Source: an uncultured Gemmatimonadota bacterium
GTDB lineage: Bacteria; Gemmatimonadota; Gemmatimonadetes; Gemmatimonadales; Gemmatimonadaceae
Reading direction: 5' to 3'
Assembly: GCA_946887155.1 (NCBI GenBank)
Contig: CAMPKM010000054.1
Coordinates: 1 to 11,737 of the forward strand
DNA length: 11,737 bases
Shown here: piece by piece, positions 6,193 through 11,737 of the stretch
Layout: every line of letters begins with the position of its first letter
Numbering within the stretch: position 1 is the first letter of the stretch
Position numbers and translations under genes: made by a program
The notes under the pieces: model-generated
Told to the model about the DNA's origin: nothing
Seen by the model: the letters and a program-made list of their open reading frames with translations, nothing else
Databases searched by the model: none

Positions 6193-7566
6193 GTGACCTC
6201 CGCCACGTCCGTGGTTCGACTCCTTTTCCGAACGCTGGTCTGCGCGGGAGCCATGGCGTGCGCGGGGAGCACTGGCCAGGGCACTGCTGCCGTCGCCATC
6301 ACGAACGTTTCGGTCGTTGATGGACGAAGCCCTGAAGTAAAGGCTGATCGCACCGTCGTCATAGACGGAAACCACATCGTTGCCGAAGGGCCGGCTGCGT
6401 CGACGCCAGTGCCGGCCGGCGCTCGAGTCATCGACGGCCGCGGCTTGTTCCTCATCCCGGGATGGTGGGACATGCACGTGCACCTCACCATGCCCGGCGG
6501 GCGTGACGTGCTGCCGCTGTATGTCCTGAACGGCGTGACGGGCGTTCGTGACATGGCCAGTGAATGGGGTCCACTCACCGCCATGCGGCGGGACATCGCG
6601 GCGGGATCGGTCATCGGACCACGAATCATCTCTTCGGGCCCGTATCTCGAGGGCGGCAATGTGCCCATCCCGCATCTCCTCGTGAAAGCGCCCGTTGACG
6701 CGCAGCCCGCGGTCGATTCGCTCATCAGCCTTGGTGTCGATTTCATCAAGGTGCACGGCCAGCTCACACCCCAGTCCTACTACGCTATCGCGCGGGCGGC
6801 GCGGGCCCGGCACATCCCGTTCTCGGGTCACGTGTCGCGCACCGTTGGTGCCGCCAATGCGTCCGATTCGGGACAGGCGAGCATCGAGCACATTCTCTCG
6901 ATCCCGAATCCCTGCACCGCCGCCGAGGTAATCACTCTCGCGCCGCGCTTCCCCGTTCAGGCCGCGTTAGGGCGATGCGATACCACCGATCAGTCGCCAC
7001 TCTACCAAACGCTGAAGCGCAACGGCACCTGGGTCGTGCCAACGCTCGTCGCGCAGGTTGAGGTTTCGCGCTGGCCGAAACGAGACCTGCCGGGCGATAC
7101 GGTCGCGCAGTACCTCCCGGACTCGCTGCGCCAATACGTCGCCGGCATTTTTCCTATGGTCGACAGCGTACCGCCCGACGCGGACGTGAACGGCGCGAGG
7201 TTGTTCGCCCGGCGCGTCGCGGTGACCGGCGCGCTCTTTCGCGCGGGTGTCGGGGTTCTGGCCGGCACCGATGCACCCCTCCGCAACAGCCCGCCTGGCT
7301 TCGGCCTCCATGAAGAATTACTGCACCTCACGCAGGCCGGACTGACGCCATTCGAAGCCCTTCGCGCGGCAACGTATGAACCGGCGCGTTTTCTCGGCGC
7401 GCTCGACTCGTTAGGAACCGTGGAAGTGGGGAAGCTGGCGGATCTCGTCCTCCTGACCGCCAACCCGGTGACCGACATCAGGAACTCCAGCCGCACTGCC
7501 TACGTGATCACGAACGGCCGCGTCCATGTCATCCGCCGCGACAAACAGGGCCGGTTGCTGAAATAG
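6193..7566 (+). CDS. Exported metal-dependent amidohydrolase (imidazolonepropionase-like), lipoprotein
   Basis: 457 residues from a GTG. The N-terminus RLLFRTLVCAGAMACAG is a lipoprotein signal (A-M-A-C, Cys23). Starting instead at the ATG at 6253 would lose it, so GTG is preferred even though the ribosome site is weak. The amidohydrolase barrel is complete: DMHVHL with His95 and His97, Lys187 in DFIKVHGQ (likely carboxylated bridging lysine), His213 in FSGHVSRT, His233 in ASIEHIL and Asp360 in GVLAGTDAPL. The flanking small beta domain is seen in VIDGRGLFLIPGWWDMHVH and in GTVEVGKLADLVLLTANP. This pattern is typical of binuclear-metal hydrolases such as exported prolidase- or carboxypeptidase-like enzymes; the bond cleaved is unknown. 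The TAG stop touches REP element C, which ends the unit. It contains two TTA-Gly codon pairs (residues 259 and 407). Confidence 0.9.
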   Translation: MTSATSVVRLLFRTLVCAGAMACAGSTGQGTAAVAITNVSVVDGRSPEVKADRTVVIDGNHIVAEGPAASTPVPAGARVIDGRGLFLIPGWWDMHVHLTMPGGRDVLPLYVLNGVTGVRDMASEWGPLTAMRRDIAAGSVIGPRIISSGPYLEGGNVPIPHLLVKAPVDAQPAVDSLISLGVDFIKVHGQLTPQSYYAIARAARARHIPFSGHVSRTVGAANASDSGQASIEHILSIPNPCTAAEVITLAPRFPVQAALGRCDTTDQSPLYQTLKRNGTWVVPTLVAQVEVSRWPKRDLPGDTVAQYLPDSLRQYVAGIFPMVDSVPPDADVNGARLFARRVAVTGALFRAGVGVLAGTDAPLRNSPPGFGLHEELLHLTQAGLTPFEALRAATYEPARFLGALDSLGTVEVGKLADLVLLTANPVTDIRNSSRTAYVITNGRVHVIRRDKQGRLLK

Positions 7567-7642
7567 AAACGGGGTCAGACGCCATTTCCCGAAAATGGCG
7601 TCTGACCCCGTTTTCCGTAAAAGGTGTCTGACCCCTTTCTCG
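7566..7642. repeat. REP-like element C: palindrome plus a third diverged copy, between convergent genes
   Basis: The arms 7567-7587 and 7593-7613 are perfect 21-nt inverted repeats of AAACGGGGTCAGACGCCATTT around a 5-nt loop, ending in CCCCGTTTT. A third, less conserved copy (AAAAGGTGTCTGACCCCTTT) follows at 7619-7638, in the same orientation as the right arm and 26 bp from it, the same spacing as in element B. The left arm begins directly after the TAG of the amidohydrolase. The third copy ends a few bases from the TGA of the minus-strand gene at 7645. Lying between two convergent genes, with an A tract on one side and a T tract on the other, it is well placed to terminate both. Confidence 0.9.
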
Positions 7643-7644
7643 AA

Positions 7645-8190
7645 TCAGGGCGTGGCGTTCACTTGCGCGAGCACGGTGACGTCGATCGACATGCCCGCCG
7701 CCGCGGCCTGCGAGAACGCGCCGCTGTGACAGATCACGATCGGCGACGTATTCTCGATCAGGCTCAGCAACGTGTTCACGCCGGTCTGGTTCAGGTTCAT
7801 CGTCACGTTGTTCTGGATCAGCGACTGAGGCGTATTGAACGCCGTCCACGAACCCGAATAGGTCGCCAGCGTCTGCATCGACTGCGGTGACCCGCCGATC
7901 CGGACCTGGCCATTGTTGATGTCGCCGGCGAACGCCCCGTTGGTCTGCACGATCACGTCGACCAACTGGCCGCCACCCGCCACGTTGAAGTTGGCGTCGA
8001 TGTAGTCCGCCGGATTCTTCGTTATGCACCCCGGGTCGAAGTTCACCGTGCCGGGCGCCACGTTGTACGTATTCTTGATGTCCTTCACGTTCACCGCCAC
8101 GACAAACGGGTCGGTGATCTCGAAACACTCGGCGGCAAGGCTGCTCATGGCGATGATGCCCACCACTGCCACCTTTCTCAAAGCGCGCAT
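7645..8190 (-). CDS. Small secreted protein of unknown function
   Basis: 181 residues. I do not recognise a family. The ATG at 8190 is preferred over a TTG at 8223 because AGGAG lies 6 nt upstream and the product then starts with a proper signal peptide, MRALRKVAVVGIIAMSSLAA. The Cys after it (LAAEC) has Glu at -1, which is not a good lipobox, so simple secretion by signal peptidase I is more likely than lipidation. The mature part is Asn-, Gln- and Val-rich and probably beta-structured, with three Cys (ECFE, PGCI, VICH); two could form a disulfide. It follows the outer-membrane barrel gene by 41 bp on the same strand, so the two are likely one operon and may work together in the envelope. 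It ends 2 bp from REP element C. Confidence 0.72.
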   Translation of the reverse strand: MRALRKVAVVGIIAMSSLAAECFEITDPFVVAVNVKDIKNTYNVAPGTVNFDPGCITKNPADYIDANFNVAGGGQLVDVIVQTNGAFAGDINNGQVRIGGSPQSMQTLATYSGSWTAFNTPQSLIQNNVTMNLNQTGVNTLLSLIENTSPIVICHSGAFSQAAAAGMSIDVTVLAQVNATP

Positions 8191-8196
8191 TTCAGT

Positions 8197-8201
8197 CTCC
8201 T
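8197..8201 (-). promoter_or_regulatory. Ribosome binding site setting the start at 8190
   Basis: AGGAG on the coding strand, 6 nt before the ATG at 8188-8190. This is one of the better sites in the window and rules against the upstream TTG. Confidence 0.65.
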
Positions 8202-8225
8202 GCAGGCTCAGCGAGCCTCGCAAAC

Positions 8226-8236
8226 AAGGGGTCAGA
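8226..8236. repeat. Half REP site overlapping the stop codon of the barrel-protein gene
   Basis: AAGGGGTCAGA matches the conserved half of the REP arm (compare AAAGGGGTCAGACACC in the third copy of element C). Its TCA at 8232-8234 is, on the minus strand, the TGA stop of the outer-membrane protein. It is only 11 nt and could be chance or a decayed copy; position at yet another stop codon is why it is listed. Confidence 0.4.
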
Positions 8237-9155
8237 ATCCGAAGCGAAGGCCCGCTGCATAACTGGTGACGTCACCAAAGGCGGCGTCGGCGAACAGGCG
8301 GAAGAAAGCGAGGCTGAACGACGCGCCCGCGCGGAACCGAATGGCCCGCTCCGTCTCAACGTCGACGTCCACGCTGCCCGGCGCGTTTGGATCGGTGGAC
8401 GTGTACGTCAGGTTCATCGTGCCGCCGTCGGATTGCAGCCCTCCGGAAACGCCCAGTACGCCGAACGACTTGCCGACGTTCACGCCGAACGACGTCGTGC
8501 GCAGTTCGACGATGTCGCCAAACTCCAGCGTGTTGAGCGAGCCCCCAATCGAGAGATCGACCGGCAATCCCTTGATGTACTGCGACAGGCTGTGCTGCAG
8601 GCCAATGCCGAAGATGCTGAGGTCGGGGAAATCTTCCTCCTCGATCATGGGCACCATGGCCGACGATGCATAACGAAGCACCAGCTCCGTGCCGAAGAGG
8701 CCGCCCAGACGCACCTGCGGACCGGCGGTCGGGAAGTACTCGGCGTCAACCAGACCGTCCGACGGACGGTAGGACACTCCGGTGATCGTGCTATGGTCGA
8801 CCGTGGTCGCCGGTCCGCCGAAAATCGTCGGCGCCTCGACCGTCGCCGGCTGGAAGCCGTTCGGCGTCGCCGCCGTGTACAGCCGCATCGATTCGCTGAT
8901 CGACGCCGTCATCCCGACCAGCTCGAGGCTGAACGAGAACTTCCTGCCCATCGGCGTGCTGTTGACGTACCCAACCGACAGGTTGCCGACGAGCGCGTCG
9001 GCCAGCGGCTGGATGTATCCCTGAATCGTGGCGCCACTGAACTGCTCGATTACCGACTCGAGACCGGATTGGGCCCGAGCGGGCGCCGCAACTGCAGTCA
9101 GTGCAACCGCGACGCCCGTTGTCGCGGCGATCCGCCGCGTGAAACCGGAGGTCAT
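8232..9155 (-). CDS. Outer-membrane beta-barrel protein (DUF6588-like)
   Basis: 307 residues from the ATG at 9155. A GAGAGGAG ribosome site just upstream and the signal peptide FTRRIAATTGVAVALTAVAA-PARAQ decide this start over an ATG at 9206. The mature chain consists of alternating amphipathic strands (LVLRYASSAMVPMI, LPVDLSIGGSLNTLEFG, TSFGVNVGKSFGVLGVSGG, IRFRAGASFSLAFFRLFADA) and ends AAGLRFGF with a terminal Phe, the usual signal for BAM-dependent insertion in the outer membrane. The segment GYIQPLADALVGNLSVGYVN resembles the YxxPLxxALGxxLNxGWY motif that I associate with DUF6588 proteins; this is recalled, not searched. Role unknown: channel or structural barrel. It is first in a probable two-gene operon with the small secreted protein. 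The stop codon lies inside a REP half-site. Confidence 0.82.
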   Translation of the reverse strand: MTSGFTRRIAATTGVAVALTAVAAPARAQSGLESVIEQFSGATIQGYIQPLADALVGNLSVGYVNSTPMGRKFSFSLELVGMTASISESMRLYTAATPNGFQPATVEAPTIFGGPATTVDHSTITGVSYRPSDGLVDAEYFPTAGPQVRLGGLFGTELVLRYASSAMVPMIEEEDFPDLSIFGIGLQHSLSQYIKGLPVDLSIGGSLNTLEFGDIVELRTTSFGVNVGKSFGVLGVSGGLQSDGGTMNLTYTSTDPNAPGSVDVDVETERAIRFRAGASFSLAFFRLFADAAFGDVTSYAAGLRFGF

Positions 9156-9158
9156 TCG

Positions 9159-9166
9159 CTCCTCTC
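9159..9166 (-). promoter_or_regulatory. Ribosome binding site setting the start at 9155
   Basis: GAGAGGAG on the coding strand, ending 3 nt before the ATG at 9153-9155; the AGG core is 5 nt away. It supports the shorter protein with a signal peptide rather than the frame opening at 9206. Confidence 0.6.
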
Positions 9167-9287
9167 TGCCTGAAAGTGAATCGCAAGCGGCCGAACCCCG
9201 GCTCACCGCGACCGGGATAATGCATGATCGCGGTTAGATTTTTCTATGGGTCAGTTGATAAAGGCCCAGGCTCGTACAGGTCGAACC

Positions 9288-10001
9288 CTAACGGCCGGGG
9301 ATAAACCGCCACCGGCCCGTCACCGACGCATGGATCGTCACCGCGCCCGGTGAAACAGGCGTTGGCGCGGCGGCGGACATTTCGGCCATCCGATACATCG
9401 CGCCATCCATGGCATAGGGACGAACCTGACCCGGCTGGGTGGTCAACTCCACCAGCTCACCCAATCGGCCACCGGCGGCAGCCGCCATCGCTTCGGCCTG
9501 TTGGCGGGCATGGGTCACCGCATCGGTGAGGGCGCCATTCTGCGCCGAGGTCCGGTCCTGCAGGTCGTAGTTGAGCGAGTTGATGTTGTTGGCGCCGGCA
9601 CCAAGCCCGGTGTCGATGATGCGACCGACCTGGTCGAGGTTGCGGGTGACGACCGTAACCATGTTGTTCGCCACGTATTGCGTGTCGGCAGAGGTACGGC
9701 CGTGCTCGAAGTGGAGCGAATAGTTCGCGGTGGAAATATCGCGCTCGGGGATTCCCATCCTGGTGAGCGCGGCGCGGATGGCCGTCATGCGATCGGCATT
9801 AGTCGACGCTGCAGCCGCCGACGTCCGGGCGCGAGTCTGCACGCCCAGCATGATCGTGGCCTTGGCGGGAGCCACTTCCCGCAGGCCTTCACCGCCGGCG
9901 ACGATGGTTGCGGTCACACTGCCCGAGGGAGTCTGCGTCTGAGCGGAGGCGCAACCCGTGAACAGGAGCGACGCAAGCGCAACAACAAAGGACTCACGCA
10001 C
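9288..10001 (-). CDS. SIMPL-domain (DUF541, YggE/BP26-like) lipoprotein
   Basis: 237 residues from a GTG at 9999-10001, preceded by GGAGG at 5 nt, the best ribosome site in the window. Upstream in-frame codons as far as 10175 are intergenic and overlap the transketolase start. The N-terminus VRESFVVALASLLFTGCASA is a lipoprotein signal (F-T-G-C, Cys17), so the product sits in the periplasm on a membrane. The SIMPL domain spans nearly all the rest. GSVTATIVAGGEGLREVAPAK is the typical first strand (G-x-G-x...P-D-x-A), followed by MGIPERDISTANYSLHFEH, then MVTVVTRNLDQVGRIIDTGL and GANNINSLNYDLQDRTS, then ALTDAVTHARQQAEAMAAAAG with GRLGELVELT. Family members such as E. coli YggE and Brucella BP26 form oligomers and are linked to oxidative stress; the molecular role is not settled. 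It is monocistronic and divergent from transketolase. Confidence 0.9.
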   Translation of the reverse strand: MRESFVVALASLLFTGCASAQTQTPSGSVTATIVAGGEGLREVAPAKATIMLGVQTRARTSAAAASTNADRMTAIRAALTRMGIPERDISTANYSLHFEHGRTSADTQYVANNMVTVVTRNLDQVGRIIDTGLGAGANNINSLNYDLQDRTSAQNGALTDAVTHARQQAEAMAAAAGGRLGELVELTTQPGQVRPYAMDGAMYRMAEMSAAAPTPVSPGAVTIHASVTGRWRFIPGR

Positions 10002-10006
10002 TGGAA

Positions 10007-10011
10007 CCTCC
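10007..10011 (-). promoter_or_regulatory. Ribosome binding site fixing the GTG start of the SIMPL gene
   Basis: GGAGG on the coding strand, 5 nt before the GTG at 9999-10001. Together with the lipoprotein signal this makes the GTG the real start and the upstream open frame untranslated. Confidence 0.75.
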
Positions 10012-10141
10012 AGTCGATTACGGAAAAGTTGTACCTCTGGCGCGGTGCCAGGGTCGAGCGCGCCATGACCAATTAAGTTATGACGCCTGCTGATAAGACG
10101 TCGGCGCGACCATTTCTTGCACATACCCTCTCGCCCAGCCA

Positions 10142-11737
10142 ATGACGCCCGCTTCCGGTCCGAACGTAACCTCATCGCTCGACGAGCTTTGCATCAATAC
10201 GGTCCGGGCACTGGCCATGGATGCCGTGCAGAAGGCAGAAAGCGGACATCCTGGTGCCCCGATGGCGCTGGCCCCGCTCGCCTACCTGTTGTACACGCGG
10301 CACCTCAAGCACAACCCGGCCGACCCCGAATGGCCGGATCGTGACCGGTTCGTGCTCAGCACCGGACACGCGTCGATGCTGCTGTACGCGTCGGTGCACA
10401 TGTCGGGGTACGCGAGTTCGGTCGACGAGCTCCGCAACTTCCTGCAGTGGGGGAGCATAACGCCGGGTCATCCGGAGCACGGCCTCACGCCAGGCATCGA
10501 GACCACAACCGGGCCACTCGGCCAGGGCTTTGCCAACGCGGTGGGAATGGCGGTGGCGGAAGCGCACCTCGCCGCGGTCTTCAACAAGGAGGACCATCGG
10601 ATCATCGACCATCACACGTGGTTCCTCTGTGGTGACGGTGACCTCATGGAAGGGATCTCGCACGAAGCCGCGAGTTTTGCGGGACACTTCGGGCTCGGCA
10701 AGCTGATCGGGTTCTACGACGACAACCACATCACCATCGACGGCAGTACCGATCTGACGTTCAGCGACGACACGGCGAAGCGCTTCGAGGGGTATGGCTG
10801 GCACGTCCAGCGCGTCGCCGACGTGAACGACATGGACGCGGTCGAGGCAGCGATCGCGGCCGCCCGCGCCGAAACCACGCGGCCGTCGCTGGTCATCGTG
10901 CGAACGGTGATCGGGTACGGCTCGCCCAACCGCGCCGGCACCGCCAAGGCACACGGTGAAGCGTTAGGCGTCGAGGAAGTGAAGCGCTCCAAGGAAAAGC
11001 TCGGCTGGACGGCCGAGGAGTCGTTCACCGTCCCGCCCGAGGCGGTGGCCCACTGGCGCCGCGGCAACGAAGCGCTGGCCTTCGCGAATGATGCCTGGCG
11101 CCGAAGCCTGATCGCATACGCCAAGGCACATCCCATCGAGGCGAAGGAACTGGGCCGCCGGTTGCAGGGCGAGCTGCCGGGAGGCTGGCAGCAGGCGATT
11201 CCCACGTTCAACGCCGAGAATGGAAGCGTGGCCACGCGCGCCTCGTCAGGCGTGGTGTTGAATGCGCTGGCGGCGAAAGTTCCCGAGCTGTTCGGCGGAT
11301 CGGCTGACTTGAGCGGGTCGAACCTCACCACCATAAAGGATTCGCCGATCTTCAGCGCGAAGAACTACGCCGGCCGCAACGTCCCGTTCGGTGTTCGCGA
11401 ACACGGCATGGCCTCGATGATGAACGGGATGGCGCTGCACGGTGGCGTCATCCCGTACGGCGGGACGTTCCTGGTCTTTTCCGATTACATGCGTCCGGCC
11501 ATCCGTCTTGCGGCGTTGATGCACCAGCGCGTGATCTACGTCTTCACGCACGACTCCATCGGGTTGGGCGAGGACGGGCCCACGCACCAGCCGGTCGAGC
11601 ACCTCACCGCGCTGCGGACCATTCCGAACATGACGGTGATTCGCCCCGGCGATGCCGGTGAAGTCGCCGAGGCCTGGCGTGCGGCATTGCTGCACAAAGG
11701 CGGGCCGGGCATAGAGCGCCTGTATTGCGGTCCGGCT
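10142..11737 (+). CDS. tkt: Transketolase (partial, C-terminus off the right edge)
   Basis: 532 residues are visible of a usual 660-680. Transketolase moves two-carbon ketol units between sugar phosphates in the non-oxidative pentose phosphate pathway and is cytoplasmic. The thiamine-diphosphate half is complete: His36 in [10 protein letters not shown], the GHPEHG loop near 109-114, [14 protein letters not shown], and the TPP/metal motif [13 protein letters not shown] (164-176) with Asn195 in DDNHITIDG. His271 in KAHGE is also present. The pyrimidine-binding domain follows: [13 protein letters not shown], then Glu420 in GVREHGM, which activates TPP, and GEDGPTHQP with His482. The ATG at 10142 has no clear ribosome site. 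The last ten residues (from 11708) do not match the conserved ALxLTRQ strand expected after GGP; see findings. It is divergent from the SIMPL gene. Confidence 0.95.
   Translation, partial: MTPASGPNVTSSLDELCINTVRALAMDAVQKAESGHPGAPMALAPLAYLLYTRHLKHNPADPEWPDRDRFVLSTGHASMLLYASVHMSGYASSVDELRNFLQWGSITPGHPEHGLTPGIETTTGPLGQGFANAVGMAVAEAHLAAVFNKEDHRIIDHHTWFLCGDGDLMEGISHEAASFAGHFGLGKLIGFYDDNHITIDGSTDLTFSDDTAKRFEGYGWHVQRVADVNDMDAVEAAIAAARAETTRPSLVIVRTVIGYGSPNRAGTAKAHGEALGVEEVKRSKEKLGWTAEESFTVPPEAVAHWRRGNEALAFANDAWRRSLIAYAKAHPIEAKELGRRLQGELPGGWQQAIPTFNAENGSVATRASSGVVLNALAAKVPELFGGSADLSGSNLTTIKDSPIFSAKNYAGRNVPFGVREHGMASMMNGMALHGGVIPYGGTFLVFSDYMRPAIRLAALMHQRVIYVFTHDSIGLGEDGPTHQPVEHLTALRTIPNMTVIRPGDAGEVAEAWRAALLHKGGPGIERLYCGPA

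Noticed and set aside
5952..6767. 271-codon minus-strand open frame across the aminotransferase/amidohydrolase junction
   Set aside because: It is antisense to two well-supported genes; the protein is Pro/Arg/Ser-rich with no domain.
8433..9173. 246-codon plus-strand open frame opposite the barrel protein
   Set aside because: It is very Arg-rich, with no recognisable domain; the barrel gene has a signal peptide, ribosome site and terminal Phe.
9248..9254. GGGTCAG near the 3' end of the SIMPL gene as a further REP copy
   Set aside because: Only 7 nt match and the flanks (TAT..., TTGAT...) do not resemble the arms; chance is likely.
10035..10053. Small inverted repeat (CTGGC, 5-nt loop, GCCAG) in the divergent region before the SIMPL gene
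   Set aside because: A 5-bp stem extended only by a wobble pair is expected by chance in GC-rich DNA; no operator or riboswitch pattern goes with it.
10172..10954. 260-codon minus-strand open frame opposite transketolase
   Set aside because: The transketolase motifs are complete on the other strand; this is a GC-rich shadow frame.

Overview
The window is GC-rich bacterial chromosome (mid-60s percent by eye), densely packed with ordinary genes. No phage, plasmid, CRISPR, tRNA or rRNA is visible. Several traits suggest a soil or environmental bacterium with a double membrane, most likely Gemmatimonadota, with Acidobacteriota as the second choice. They are the many exported lipoproteins, an outer-membrane barrel protein ending in Phe, a VIT/VWA protein next to an ECF sigma factor, and a Tat-exported class V aminotransferase beside an exported amidohydrolase. 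The assignment is an inference from gene style only. Genes are cut at both ends (a sigma factor on the left, a transketolase on the right).

Layout. Positions 1-2616 (minus strand) hold a VIT/VWA-domain secreted protein followed, 4 bp later, by an ECF sigma factor that runs off the left edge. The VIT/VWA gene is split by one in-frame TAA where the VIT family usually has Tyr, so it is a pseudogene, a very recent mutation or a sequencing error. Positions 2742-4657 (minus) hold a lipoprotein with InlB-like repeats and a PAS-GGDEF diguanylate cyclase. Positions 4853-7566 (plus) hold a two-gene unit: a Tat-signal class V aminotransferase-like PLP protein and a lipoprotein metal-dependent amidohydrolase. 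Positions 7645-9155 (minus) hold an outer-membrane barrel protein and a small secreted protein of unknown function. Positions 9288-10001 (minus) hold a SIMPL-domain (DUF541) lipoprotein, divergent from a transketolase that starts at 10142 and leaves the window.

The most striking non-coding signal is a family of REP-like palindromes with the core GGGGTCAGACGCC. Copies lie at 2718-2772, 3691-3739, 7566-7642 and, as a short half-site, 8226-8236. Every copy touches or sits within a few bases of a stop codon: five of the six gene ends between 2742 and 8232 carry one, and the exception is internal to an operon. The paired copies form long GC-rich stems flanked by A and T tracts, the shape of a bidirectional intrinsic terminator. 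In one case the element encodes the last residues and the stop of the gene. A second signal is the 7-mer CGTTAGG, seen six times, always on the coding strand. Five of these place the rare Leu codon TTA in frame before Gly and the sixth forms a stop codon.

No intergenic stretch exceeds 300 bp. The longest are 4658-4852 and 10002-10141 (both between divergent genes) and 9156-9287; I could not identify a convincing promoter in any of them. I did not find a clear new multi-gene system. The REP/stop-codon association is the observation most worth following.
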